DNA of 64,000 bases from Leucobacter sp. Psy1 (GCF_020096995.1 NZ_CP083692.1:2728001-2792000), one strand, 5' to 3'. Counted from the stretch's first letter, positions 50,708-58,976 are shown. A program made the numbers and translations. Notes: generated by a model not told the origin, from the letters alone.

Positions 50708-50989
50708 TTGCGCAACCCGGGAAGCTGCCTTCACGAGCACTTCAACCGCGACTACTGAGACGTCTCAGACCTACCACTGAGACGCCGTCGATACCCCCAT
50801 GAGGCGCGGAATCATGCGGCCGACATGGGCATTTTGCGCCCTAAGCGACGGGTGCTAATCTCCATCCCGAAGGGCCGGTGGTTTTGGGGAGCACCGGCCC
50901 TTACACCTCGGGAACATCAGCATCACGGGGATGCTGCGGCGTTCGACGTCGTTCTCTCGTCACCCGAGCGTTCAGGGGAGTACTGCAAC
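50708..50989 (+). promoter_or_regulatory. Promoter and structured leader of the SipW surface operon
   Basis: There is no gene here. A 12-bp palindrome TGAGACGTCTCA (50756-50767) is followed by a repeat of its half, TGAGACG (50778-50784). A probable -10 TAATCT lies at 50855-50860. The predicted leader then contains a hairpin with 11-bp arms (AAGGGCCGGTG at 50870-50880, CACCGGCCCTT at 50892-50902) and a second small hairpin (AGCATC at 50919-50924, GATGCT at 50930-50935) before the GGGGAG ribosome-binding site. The palindromes suggest transcriptional control and the hairpins RNA-level control; neither is proven. Confidence 0.55.
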
Positions 50990-51700
50990 ATGTCGAATCA
51001 GAGCAACCAGGCGCCTGCGCAGATCGGCCGGAGCCGGAAGAACCGGAAGATCGCGGCCATTTCCGCTGGCGCTCTCGTCGTCGGCCTGGGTGCCGCGTAC
51101 ACGCTCGCATCGTGGAACGATTCCGAGTGGGTCTGGGGCGGCGCTGATGGCGACCCGAACGTAGGCACGAGCAATTTCGAGGTGAACCAGAACACGTCGT
51201 CACCGTTCTCAAACGACACGACGAACTGGGTCGACGCCGAGACCAACCCCGGTGGTGAGCTGACGTTCAGCCCCGGTTCACTGTCACTGACCCCGGGCGA
51301 CACCATCTACGCTCCCGTATCGCTGCGAACGGAGGCTGACTCCGTCGGCGCTGACGTCGCTCTGCAGGGTGCAGTCGCGGCAGCGGGAATCACGGTCACC
51401 GATCCAGGTCAGGGTCTGTGGAACGCGATCCAGACTTCCGTCTACACCCAGAACGGCGCCGCCGACTCGACTCCCCCTGCCTGCACGGCCGCAGGGATCG
51501 GCGGCACGGGATGGACCCAGGTCCTGGATACCGCCGCGCTCGGCACCGCCGCGTCAGGACCGCAGTCGCTTGCGGCCGAGGCCGGCTCGACCCAGCACTA
51601 CTGCTTCGCGCTGACGCTGCCCGACGGGGCGAGCGACGACCTGCAGGGCCGCACCATTGCGCCCGCATGGGAGTTCCGCTCAGAGTCGGTCTCCGACTAG
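50990..51700 (+). CDS. SipW-dependent-type signal peptide protein (TasA-like)
   Basis: A 236-residue secreted protein. A basic N-terminus (RSRKNRKIAA) leads into a hydrophobic segment ending in AAYTLASWNDSEWVWGG. The A-x-W-N-D-E/S-W-like junction is characteristic of SipW-dependent exported proteins, and the remainder is a beta-rich domain (GELTFSPGSLSLTPGDTIYAPVSL). Such proteins form biofilm fibres or surface layers. The ATG at 50990 has GGGGAG 10 nt upstream. It is first in the operon with a SipW-type signal peptidase and two further surface proteins. Confidence 0.85.
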   Translation: MSNQSNQAPAQIGRSRKNRKIAAISAGALVVGLGAAYTLASWNDSEWVWGGADGDPNVGTSNFEVNQNTSSPFSNDTTNWVDAETNPGGELTFSPGSLSLTPGDTIYAPVSLRTEADSVGADVALQGAVAAAGITVTDPGQGLWNAIQTSVYTQNGAADSTPPACTAAGIGGTGWTQVLDTAALGTAASGPQSLAAEAGSTQHYCFALTLPDGASDDLQGRTIAPAWEFRSESVSD

Positions 51701-51732
51701 CGCCGCTTCTCCTCGCTCGGACCCGGTCGCGG

Positions 51733-52422
51733 ATGACCCGGAGGCTTATCGGAACCGCCGTCACGACCCTGCTCGTTGTGGCGGCGGTCGGCCTGCTCTC
51801 CTGGTTCGCGTTCTCGCATTTCGCGAACGCGACCCTCATCACGTTTCGCACCGGTTCGATGAGCCCGACCATGCCGCAGGGGTCGATGGCGGTGACGCTG
51901 CCGACCGCGGCGGCGGACCTCGAACCCGGTGACGTGATCACGATCCAGCGCGTCACCGAAGACATGCCCGTCACGCACCGCGTCATCGAAGTCCGTGAGG
52001 CCACGCCTCGCGAACCGCACACCGCAGATGTCCGCGCTGCCGCACCGGACGGGCGTCCGCCCGAGTTCACCGAACCGGGCCAGCCCATCGACCCCGCCGC
52101 GCGCGAACTCGTGCTGCAGGGCGACGACAACGACCAACCGGATTCGCTGCCCTACGTCGCGAACGACGCGCGGAAGGTCGTCTTCTCGGCCCCATACGTG
52201 GGCAACGCCCTCATGCTGATTCAGACGCCGCTCGGCATGGGGATCCTGATTCTCGGCGTCGGGGCGCTCGTCACCTGGGCTTTCTGGCCCAGTCGGCCGG
52301 AGCCGAGCGGCGAGGCCGGCATCGATAGCAGCCCCGACGACGGTACCGAAACCAGTACCGAAGCCGCAGGCCCGCCGGAATCGTCGGCGTCCGCCCCGCA
52401 CCCGCATCTCACGAAGAGTTGA
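51733..52422 (+). CDS. Signal peptidase I, SipW (ER-like) type
   Basis: A 229-residue membrane peptidase. An N-terminal helix (10-30) precedes the catalytic Ser in TGSMSPTM (S42), and VTHRVIEV supplies His82 where ordinary bacterial signal peptidases have Lys, the mark of the Ser-His SipW/ER branch. A second helix lies at about 174-195, followed by an acidic Ser/Glu/Pro tail. The ATG at 51733, 32 nt after the preceding stop, has no clear ribosome-binding site, so the exact start is uncertain. It should process the proteins encoded at 50990 and 53218. Confidence 0.88.
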   Translation: MTRRLIGTAVTTLLVVAAVGLLSWFAFSHFANATLITFRTGSMSPTMPQGSMAVTLPTAAADLEPGDVITIQRVTEDMPVTHRVIEVREATPREPHTADVRAAAPDGRPPEFTEPGQPIDPAARELVLQGDDNDQPDSLPYVANDARKVVFSAPYVGNALMLIQTPLGMGILILGVGALVTWAFWPSRPEPSGEAGIDSSPDDGTETSTEAAGPPESSASAPHPHLTKS

Positions 52423-52423
52423 C

Positions 52424-53221
52424 ATGACCCTGCCGCGCACGACCTACGCGCCTCGCCTTCCGGGGCGGTCGCGGCGTACCCGCGTGCAGGTGCTGGTCGC
52501 GCTCCTGAGTATCGTTGCGCTCCTTGTCGGAGCCGCTCTCTCGGTGACCCGCGCATCCGCGCTCTACGAGGAGATCACCGAGACCGGTGCTCCCGGCATG
52601 CTGCAGCTCCGCGCCGATTCGACGAAGCCACTGTGGTCGACCATCGCGCCCGGGGAGTCCATGCAGTGGCTCGTCGAGGCGTCACTCACGGATGCCGACC
52701 GCGGCACGCTCGCCCTCGAACTGCGATCGGGCGGGACCCTCGTCGCCCCCGCGGGACTCACGGCAGCGGTCGTCTCCTGCGATCGGCCGTTCGCAACCGG
52801 GCAGGGCGACTCTCCTCGCTGCGAGGGCAGCACCCGCACCGAGCTCCAGTCGACGCCGCTCGAACAGATCTCGACGATGGACGACGGCACCGTGTACTCG
52901 CTCGCCGACCTCGAGCAGGGCCACCCGCGGTATCTCCTCGTGACGCTCGCCCTCCCCCGCTCCGCCGAAGTGGCCGCAGGCGCGCAGGCGGTCGTCGGGC
53001 TCGGTCTCCACGCCGCCGGCGATGCCGAATCGCAGCAGCCCCCGCCACCGGGCACGCCTCCCGGGGGTCCAGATCCGGATCCGCCATCGCGCGGCCCCCT
53101 CGCCATGACCGGCGATGACCTGCTCGCGCTCCTCCTGCTCGCGGCCGGCCTCATCGGCGTCGGCGCGTACGCGCTCCTCCGTCGCAACAGCACCGTCGCC
53201 TCCGAGGGGCGGCGCTCATGA
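52424..53221 (+). CDS. Wall-anchored protein with LAMTG sorting signal
   Basis: A 265-residue surface protein. A hydrophobic N-terminal segment (VQVLVALLSIVALLVGAALSV) acts as signal, a beta-rich domain of about 165 residues holds a Cys pair (VVSCDRPF, SPRCEGS), and a Pro-rich stalk (PPPPGTPPGGPDPDPP) leads to LAMTG (226-230), a hydrophobic helix and LLRRN. This is a class E sortase-type signal. It starts 1 nt after the peptidase stop and overlaps the next gene by 4 nt, so all four are one operon. The body domain is not recognised. Confidence 0.82.
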   Translation: MTLPRTTYAPRLPGRSRRTRVQVLVALLSIVALLVGAALSVTRASALYEEITETGAPGMLQLRADSTKPLWSTIAPGESMQWLVEASLTDADRGTLALELRSGGTLVAPAGLTAAVVSCDRPFATGQGDSPRCEGSTRTELQSTPLEQISTMDDGTVYSLADLEQGHPRYLLVTLALPRSAEVAAGAQAVVGLGLHAAGDAESQQPPPPGTPPGGPDPDPPSRGPLAMTGDDLLALLLLAAGLIGVGAYALLRRNSTVASEGRRS

Positions 53222-55149
53222 ACTTCGGCAGGCATCGCACCTCACGCCTCACCGCAGCGGATCGGCACCGCTGGAGCGTCGTCCCTCGCACGCGCCTATA
53301 CCGCCGCGGTATCGCCGGCGCTGCCGCGGCCATGCTCGTCTCCGTTGCGCTGCTCGCCCAGACCAGCGTCACCTCGGAAGCCACATGGAACGACGCGGAG
53401 TGGGTGAACGGATCGACCATCGGCTCGGTCAGCTGCGAGGACCCGGAGGGCGCATTCGCCACCCGAGGCGAGGGTCGCGCGTTGAGCGGGTCACTGCTCG
53501 GGATCGACCTCGACAACGTCGCCTCGGTGCATGGCGTTGAGGCGACCAACAACGGGGAGTCCTCTCACGCTGACTTCGGGCGGAAACTCGATGACCCCGC
53601 GTTCCCGGACTCATACGCCGATCCGCTCGACGTCGAGGCGATCCAGGCACTGGACGTCCCTCTCACGAGCGTGTTGCAGCTCGGACTCGACACTTCGACA
53701 GGCGCGGCGAACCAATTCGGACAGGCGCAAAACTCCGGAGAGGCGGCAGGTGCGAGCGGTTACGTGACGAACAACGGCGGCATCAATCTCGACGGGTCCT
53801 CCGGAGGCTATCCTGAGCTCGGAACCGTAAGCCTTTCGAATCTGCTCAGCGTGGGGGGCGAAGATCTTCAGGCCATAGTCGGAGATGTCGCCGATGTCGA
53901 TCTCACCGTCGGAGCGGTTGCTGGTCGCGCCTCGTTTGATGCGTGCGAGGCCGCCTGGAACGCTGACCCGACCTCACAGACCGAAACCATGCACACACGT
54001 GCGGCGGCATCGGACATCATCCAAGGACTTGACCGAGAGTACTTGGCTTCTTCTCTCACGACCACAATCCGCAGCGACCTTCTCGGCGACCTTCTCGCGG
54101 GAACCGGCTCGGCAGTGGGCAACATCGAAACCACGGTCAACGGCTTATCGTCGAACCAAGGGGTACTCAACGGCGTACTCTCCGGGGTCACGAGTCTGCT
54201 CAACGGACTGATCTCGAATCCGATCCTGAGCCTGGGTAACGTGTCGGTCGCCCTGAACGCCTCTGTCAACACACAGGCGATCCGGTCCCTCATCACGCAA
54301 CCCTTCCACGATGAGGATCGCCTCCTCACCGTGGATCCGACTGCGGGAACGATCACATTCGACACGGCAGCAGTTCTCGCGAGTGCATTTCCGGGGGAGT
54401 ACGGGGAGGGGTTGAACAGCCTTCCTCCGAACACTGATCTCCTGGGCAACCAGGTGGTCGTTGACGCCCTGACCGACGCATTGGGCGATGCACTCGACGC
54501 TTGGACGACTCGAGTGACCGGAGCCCTCGCTGAGACGATCAACGCTGTGACGGTCAGTGCCACGGTGACGATCGCGCTCAAAGTCGAGGTCTGCACACTC
54601 GGGTGCATCAAGTTGGACATCGGCACCATCACCGCGAAAGTCGGTGACTCGCTCGGTGCTCTGCTGTCTGGTGGCTCCGTCGCGACAGTAACCACTGATC
54701 TCAACCTGGGGGTTCTGGGTGTGCTTCTCAGGCCAGTGGTCCAAGCGCTCGTGAACACGCTCGTCGGCGGACTCGTCTCTGGTCTGGGGAAGATCGTGGG
54801 CGACGCGGTAGAGGGAGTCCTCGGGCCGCTACGCAGTCTCCCGAGCACGGTCACGAGTCTCATCGCGGATGTCCTGTCCGTGGGCTCGGCGGTCTACAAC
54901 AGACTCTTTCTGAGCGGATTGGTCAGTCTGACCGTGAACGCCCAGAACCGCCCCGTTTCCGGAGGAGAACCGCCTCCCGACTGGCAGGAGCTCGACGAGG
55001 GCCGGTACGACGTTGCCGCGCTCAGAATCGAACTTCTCGGAGCTGCAGGCAAGGACAGTGTGCGTCTATATCTCGGGCGCGCATCCGTGGGACGAGGGTG
55101 CTCGATAATCGGGTTCGCTTCGGGTGAGTGCGCGGGTTATGGAGGGTAG
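53218..55149 (+). CDS. Choice-of-anchor G family surface protein
   Basis: A 643-residue secreted protein. The N-terminus (GIAGAAAAMLVSVALLAQTSVTSEATWNDAEWVNGS) has the same W-N-D-E-W export junction as the 50990 protein. The long body alternates short helices and strands rich in Gly, Ser, Leu and Val (LTSVLQLGLDTS, TVSLSNLLSV, VSATVTIALKVEV) and carries CTLGC. This resembles proteins annotated choice-of-anchor G in actinobacteria; no sorting signal or transmembrane helix closes it. It may form the extracellular polymer anchored or processed by its operon partners. The start overlaps the previous stop (ATGA). Confidence 0.78.
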   Translation: MNFGRHRTSRLTAADRHRWSVVPRTRLYRRGIAGAAAAMLVSVALLAQTSVTSEATWNDAEWVNGSTIGSVSCEDPEGAFATRGEGRALSGSLLGIDLDNVASVHGVEATNNGESSHADFGRKLDDPAFPDSYADPLDVEAIQALDVPLTSVLQLGLDTSTGAANQFGQAQNSGEAAGASGYVTNNGGINLDGSSGGYPELGTVSLSNLLSVGGEDLQAIVGDVADVDLTVGAVAGRASFDACEAAWNADPTSQTETMHTRAAASDIIQGLDREYLASSLTTTIRSDLLGDLLAGTGSAVGNIETTVNGLSSNQGVLNGVLSGVTSLLNGLISNPILSLGNVSVALNASVNTQAIRSLITQPFHDEDRLLTVDPTAGTITFDTAAVLASAFPGEYGEGLNSLPPNTDLLGNQVVVDALTDALGDALDAWTTRVTGALAETINAVTVSATVTIALKVEVCTLGCIKLDIGTITAKVGDSLGALLSGGSVATVTTDLNLGVLGVLLRPVVQALVNTLVGGLVSGLGKIVGDAVEGVLGPLRSLPSTVTSLIADVLSVGSAVYNRLFLSGLVSLTVNAQNRPVSGGEPPPDWQELDEGRYDVAALRIELLGAAGKDSVRLYLGRASVGRGCSIIGFASGECAGYGG

Positions 55150-55201
55150 AGACGTCGACAAGCCGATGTCGCCGTAGGTCGGCGCGGACCGGACAGAACG
55201 T

Positions 55202-56920
55202 TCACCCCACCCGCTGCACCACCACCACACTGTCGTCGAGCGTCGACGCCTGACCGTCGGGGCCGCTCGCCTCGCGTGTGCGCACCTCGGCAACCATGAT
55301 CCGCCACCGATCGTCGTCGAGGTCGAGCACGGCGAGTTCATCCTCGGGGCTGGGGAAGTCACCCGGCCCGTGACGCCCTTCCGCCCAGGCCGGCGCCGCG
55401 GCATGCGCGATGAGCACCAGGTGACCTCCGACAGTGACGCGCGACGCCGCCGCCCGCAGCACCTCGTCCCTCGGAAATTCGACGGGCGACTGCAGGAAGC
55501 TCGCCGTCACGAGATCGAACGGCGCCTCGCCGCCGTCCACGGTGGCAGGATCCGCAGCCCACTCCCCCAGGTCCGCGGCGATGAACGTCGCACGGCCAGG
55601 AACTCGATGTTCCGCGACCGCACGGGCCCGCGCGACGGCGGTCGGCGACAGGTCGATCCCAGTCGCCTCCCACCCGTTCTCGGCGAGCCAGATGACGTCG
55701 CCACCCTCACCGCACCCCAGGTCCAGCGAGCGGCCCGGCGTGAACTCCGCGACGACCTGCGCCAGCGACGCGTTCACCCGCCCCGACCAGATCGAGTCCG
55801 CATCCGAGTAGCGCCGCTCCCAGAACGCCGCAGGAGACTCGCCCTCGCGGGGCTCTCGAGCAGACGCGGAGGGCGCATGCGCGTGAGGGTGGCCGTCGGG
55901 AACGGCGCCGCCTCCTGCAACCGCCAGTACGAAGTCCTCCTCGACCAGGATCGCATTGACCGCGGCGCCCGCCATGGTCCCGGCCCCTGCGACGATCGGC
56001 ACCGAAGCCATGGGATTCGTCACGTTGCCCGCCGCCCAGATGCGGGGGTGGCTCGTGGCGCCCATCGCATCGACCGCGATGAAGCTGCCGACCGGGGTCT
56101 CGGCCCGAGCGAGCTCGAACCCTGCGAGGAAGGCGTCGTGCGGCAGCGCGGCTCCCATCGTAAAGACGGCATCGACGATGTGCTCGCGACCGCTCTCGGT
56201 TCTCACCACCATCGGATCGTCGATCACGTCAGCACCCTTCGAAGGCTCCGTAGCCCGCCCCACCTCGACGACCCGGCTCGGGTCGAGCCGCACGTCGCGG
56301 GCCGCGAGCGCGGCAGCGGTTGCGTCATCGAGGGGCCCGAGATCCGCGGAGAGCACGAGCAGGTCATCGGTCCACTGCCGGAGCAGTTTCGCGTGGTGCA
56401 GGGAGAGCGGCGAGGTCGCGAGCACGGCGATGCGGCGGCCGCGAACCTCCCAGCCGTGGCAGTAGGGGCAGTGGAGCACCGTGCGCCCCCAACGCTCGGC
56501 GAGTCCGGGAACGGTGGGGAGTTCATCCGTGATGCCGGTGGCCACGACGACCGCGCGCGCCTGATGGGTCGCGGTGCGCTGCCCGCGTCCCGCCTCGGTC
56601 GACTCGCGGACCTCGACGAGCAGTCGCGGCGCGTCGGCGGTGCTGCCCGGTGCGTCGCGCACCGCGACAACATCCCCGGCACTGAACTCGACGCCGTACC
56701 GTTCGGCTTCAGCGCGACCCCGGGCGACGAGCTCGAGCGGCGGCGTCCCATCGAGTCCGACGGCGTTGTGCATGTGGGAGGCGAAACGGTTACGGGGGCG
56801 TCCCCCGTCGACGACGAGTGTCCGGCGCAACGAGCGGCCGAGCGCCTGCGCGGCACTCAGCCCGGCGGCGCCCCCGCCGATCACAATGGCGTCCCAAACA
56901 GTGTCTGCAGTGTGTGTCAT
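55202..56920 (-). CDS. Fusion of thioredoxin-reductase-like flavoenzyme and SAM methyltransferase
   Basis: A 572-residue bifunctional protein. Residues 1-335 form an FAD/NAD(P)-binding thioredoxin-reductase-like module: AIVIGGGAAGLSAA, the redox pair CPYC (C151, C154), and the closing WAAGNVTNPMASVPIVAGAGTMAGAA. A His/Pro-rich linker (340-362) leads to a class I methyltransferase with SAM motif LDLGCGEGG (399-407) and GIDLSPTAVARARAVAE. ATG at 56920 has GGAGGC 7 nt upstream. It is divergent from an XRE-cupin regulator. The combined activity suggests redox-dependent detoxification by methylation, but the substrate is unknown. Confidence 0.88.
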   Translation of the reverse strand: MTHTADTVWDAIVIGGGAAGLSAAQALGRSLRRTLVVDGGRPRNRFASHMHNAVGLDGTPPLELVARGRAEAERYGVEFSAGDVVAVRDAPGSTADAPRLLVEVRESTEAGRGQRTATHQARAVVVATGITDELPTVPGLAERWGRTVLHCPYCHGWEVRGRRIAVLATSPLSLHHAKLLRQWTDDLLVLSADLGPLDDATAAALAARDVRLDPSRVVEVGRATEPSKGADVIDDPMVVRTESGREHIVDAVFTMGAALPHDAFLAGFELARAETPVGSFIAVDAMGATSHPRIWAAGNVTNPMASVPIVAGAGTMAGAAVNAILVEEDFVLAVAGGGAVPDGHPHAHAPSASAREPREGESPAAFWERRYSDADSIWSGRVNASLAQVVAEFTPGRSLDLGCGEGGDVIWLAENGWEATGIDLSPTAVARARAVAEHRVPGRATFIAADLGEWAADPATVDGGEAPFDLVTASFLQSPVEFPRDEVLRAAASRVTVGGHLVLIAHAAAPAWAEGRHGPGDFPSPEDELAVLDLDDDRWRIMVAEVRTREASGPDGQASTLDDSVVVVQRVG

Positions 56921-56952
56921 GGATATAGCCTCCGCCCCAGCATGCGCTCCAA

Positions 56953-56991
56953 GCAAGTCAGCTTGCAGAATCGGCAAAACAGTGGTGCAAT
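56953..56991. promoter_or_regulatory. Divergent promoter with inverted repeat
   Basis: The inverted repeat GCAAG-TCAG-CTTGC (56953-56966) overlaps a -35-like TTGCAG (56963-56968), which is 17 nt from a TGCAAT -10-like box (56986-56991) 6 nt before the ATG at 56998. It fits autoregulation by the XRE-cupin protein and control of the fusion gene. Confidence 0.45.
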
Positions 56992-56997
56992 CGATCC

Positions 56998-57627
56998 ATG
57001 GACGAACTGCAGCAAGTCGGCCCGAGACTGCGAGCCGCCCGCCAGGACCGCGGATGGACCCTCGATGACCTCGCGAGCCTGGCCGGGATGTCCCCGAGCA
57101 CGCTCTCACGTCTCGAATCAGGGAAGCGGCAGGCGAGCCTCGAACTCCTCCTTCCACTGACCCGCCAACTCGGGATCACGATCGATACCCTGCTCGAGCC
57201 TCGAGATCGCGACCCGAGGGTACGACGAGACGCGGTGCAGCAATACGGCATGACGGTCGCGCCGCTCACCCGCGAGGAATCCGACGTGCGGGCCTACAAG
57301 ATCACGTACTTTCCCGACGCGCCCGAGATCTCTCCACGCACCCACGAGGGACACGAGTGGTTCTACGTTCTCTCAGGCACCGTTCGCCTCACCCTCGACG
57401 GTGAGGAGCATCTCTTCTCCCCCGGAGAGGCCGGCGAGTTCGATACCCGGCGCCCCCACCGCATTCGCACGGCCGGCTCCGGTTCAGCCGAGGTGATCAG
57501 CCTGTTCAACACCGTCGGGGAGCGGATGCACCTGCATTCCCTCCAGAGCGACTTCAGAGCGATTCCGGCAGTCGACCCGGACGACTTCCGTCGCGACATC
57601 GACGACGTGATCGATCCCGCGCTCTAA
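56998..57627 (+). CDS. XRE family regulator with cupin domain
   Basis: A 209-residue regulator: an XRE helix-turn-helix at about 8-65 (LRAARQDRGWTLDDLASLAGMSPSTLSRLESGKRQASLELL) and a C-terminal cupin at about 90-185 (HEGHEWFYVLSGTVRLTLDGEEHLFSPGEAGEFDTRRPHRI), whose His residues could bind metal or ligand. Members of this architecture often repress a divergent detoxification or catabolic gene, here the reductase-methyltransferase fusion. The ATG is 6 nt from a TGCAAT box. Confidence 0.88.
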   Translation: MDELQQVGPRLRAARQDRGWTLDDLASLAGMSPSTLSRLESGKRQASLELLLPLTRQLGITIDTLLEPRDRDPRVRRDAVQQYGMTVAPLTREESDVRAYKITYFPDAPEISPRTHEGHEWFYVLSGTVRLTLDGEEHLFSPGEAGEFDTRRPHRIRTAGSGSAEVISLFNTVGERMHLHSLQSDFRAIPAVDPDDFRRDIDDVIDPAL

Positions 57628-57634
57628 CCCGGCG

Positions 57635-57937
57635 CTACAGCGTGAAGTCGGTGGCGACCCTGCCGCTGGCGTTCGCCTTTACGACGGCGCCCGCCGCAAC
57701 GTGATCGGGGTGGCTGGCATACGCCGCGAGACCGTCGGCGTCGTCGAAATCGGCGATGAGCGTGACGTCGAAGTTGTCCCCGTCGAAGAGCTCATTGCGG
57801 TGCAGACTCAACGCGCGCACGCTCGGTACGGTGCCGGAGAGCGGTGCGAGCGCAGCGATGATCTCCGCTGCCTGCGCGTCACGGGTCTCGCGGTCCGCTC
57901 CGCTCATCTTCCAGCTCACGATGTGGCGCAGGGTCAC
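57635..57937 (-). CDS. Dabb family (stress-responsive alpha/beta barrel) protein
   Basis: A 100-residue protein of the dimeric ferredoxin-like barrel family: the N-terminal LRHIVSWKM and the later DFDDADGLAAYASHPDHVA segment are typical. These small proteins appear in stress response and as polyketide-type cyclases; the specific role is not evident. The GTG start at 57937 overlaps the upstream glutaredoxin-like gene by 4 nt. It ends 7 nt from the convergent XRE regulator. Confidence 0.85.
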   Translation of the reverse strand: MTLRHIVSWKMSGADRETRDAQAAEIIAALAPLSGTVPSVRALSLHRNELFDGDNFDVTLIADFDDADGLAAYASHPDHVAAGAVVKANASGRVATDFTL

Positions 57938-58239
57938 AATACTCTCCTCAACAGGCCCCGGCGCGCGGCGGCCTTCTCGATTGCGGCGGCGAGCTTGGCC
58001 TCGTCCACCCTCCAGATGGCGTGCTGCTTCTCCCCAATGCGCACGACCGGAATCTTCTCGGAATAGCGGCGCGCGAGCGCGGCATCGTCGAGAATGCTCA
58101 GTTCACGCACGTCCACATCGACCGGACCACCCGGGCGCTCAGGGCGCCCGAGGTCCGCCACTACCCGGGAGATCGCGGCGAGCGCGTCGTCGCAGAGATG
58201 ACAGTCGGGCTTGCCGATCAGGGTCACATGCACGGTCAC
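57934..58239 (-). CDS. Glutaredoxin-like protein (DUF836 type)
   Basis: A 101-residue thioredoxin-fold protein: a first strand VTLIGKP followed by the redox motif CHLC (C13, C16) and a cis-Pro region KIPVVRIG. GTG at 58239 follows a TAGACT box by 6 nt. It heads a two-gene operon with the Dabb protein. Relatives in actinobacteria lie near the bS22 gene, as here. It probably acts in thiol-disulfide exchange, perhaps with mycothiol or mycoredoxin systems. Confidence 0.85.
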   Translation of the reverse strand: MTVHVTLIGKPDCHLCDDALAAISRVVADLGRPERPGGPVDVDVRELSILDDAALARRYSEKIPVVRIGEKQHAIWRVDEAKLAAAIEKAAARRGLLRRVL

Positions 58240-58245
58240 CGGACC

Positions 58246-58251
58246 AGTCTA
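58246..58251 (-). promoter_or_regulatory. -10 box TAGACT, leaderless glutaredoxin-like gene
   Basis: TAGACT on the minus strand is followed by 6 nt and the GTG at 58239. Confidence 0.6.
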
Positions 58252-58270
58252 ACTGCGCCAGGAACGACGA

Positions 58271-58296
58271 AACGCCGACCTCGAGAGATCGGCGTT
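58271..58296 (-). terminator. Hairpin terminator after the bS22 gene
   Basis: The arms AACGCCGA (58271-58278) and TCGGCGTT (58289-58296) form a perfect 8-bp stem, 22 nt beyond the bS22 stop in the direction of its transcription, with TCG-rich bases following. Confidence 0.7.
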
Positions 58297-58317
58297 CCTA
58301 TCACTGGAATGCAGCGA

Positions 58318-58416
58318 TTACTTCTTGTTGCGACGCTGGTGACGCGTCCGACGCAGCAGCTTCCGGTGCTTCTTCTTGGACATCCGCTTGCGGCGCTTCT
58401 TGATTACTGAACCCAC
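58318..58416 (-). CDS. Small ribosomal subunit protein bS22 (AURKAIP1/COX24-like)
   Basis: A 32-residue, extremely basic protein beginning GSVIKKRRKRMSKKKHRKLL and ending with an Arg/Asn/Lys tail. It matches the actinobacterial bS22 ribosomal protein, originally overlooked because of its size, almost residue for residue in its first 25 positions. The GTG at 58416 follows GAGGTGA by a few bases; an ATG 11 codons in would remove conserved residues. It is monocistronic with a hairpin terminator. Confidence 0.92.
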   Translation of the reverse strand: MGSVIKKRRKRMSKKKHRKLLRRTRHQRRNKK

Positions 58417-58501
58417 ACTCACCTCACAAAGTCTTCGGAGTACACGCGTCGTGACCCACAGATCCTCTATATTACCGCGGGTCTGTGTGCAAAGCGAAAC
58501 G

Positions 58502-58963
58502 CTACCCGCGAAGGCGGAACCTTGCGACGAGTTCTTTGACCCGATGCTCCGCGATCGCAGCGGCGCGTCCCAGGCGACCGGCGGCCGCAGCGGCCTCTTC
58601 CGGAAGCACCTCCTCATCGCCCGTCGCATCCGGATCCGGCAGCGGATTTCCGTCCGCATCCCGGTACTCGACCGTCACTTCCGTCTCGAAACCGACGGAG
58701 AGGAACGGGATCACGAAGTCCTCGATCATCTCGAGCGGCTCCGGGTCGAGCGAGTAGTACCGGTGCTGTCCCTCTTCGCGCACGGTCACGAGTTCGGCGT
58801 CGCGCAAGACCTTCAGGTGCTTCGATACCGTCGGCTGACTGATCTCCAGTTCCGTCACGATCTCCGAGACGCTGGCCTCGGCACCGTTCTCGTGCCGCTG
58901 CAACAGCACCTGGAGGATGTCTCGTCGGTTCGCATCGGCGATGACCCCAAAAATATCAGGCAT
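58502..58963 (-). CDS. ArsR-like winged-helix regulator
   Basis: A 153-residue regulator with an ArsR-type winged helix at residues 5-80 (IADANRRDILQVLLQ, ISQPTVSKHLKVLRDAELVTVREEGQHRYYSL) and an unusual acidic C-terminal part (RDADGNPLPDPDATGDEEVLPEEAAAAAGRL) that ends in a basic helix. No metal-binding CxC motif is seen in the recognition helix. ATG at 58963 follows TACCCT by 7 nt. It diverges from the trkH-trkA operon and may control it, or act more globally. Confidence 0.85.
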   Translation of the reverse strand: MPDIFGVIADANRRDILQVLLQRHENGAEASVSEIVTELEISQPTVSKHLKVLRDAELVTVREEGQHRYYSLDPEPLEMIEDFVIPFLSVGFETEVTVEYRDADGNPLPDPDATGDEEVLPEEAAAAAGRLGRAAAIAEHRVKELVARFRLRG

Positions 58964-58970
58964 GTATGCC

Positions 58971-58976
58971 AGGGTA
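58971..58976 (-). promoter_or_regulatory. -10 box TACCCT, leaderless ArsR-like gene
   Basis: TACCCT on the minus strand is followed by 7 nt and the ATG at 58963. Confidence 0.5.

Noticed and set aside
55370-57160. A 596-residue rightward frame
   Set aside because: It is the antisense shadow of the reductase-methyltransferase fusion, which has clear FAD and SAM motifs.
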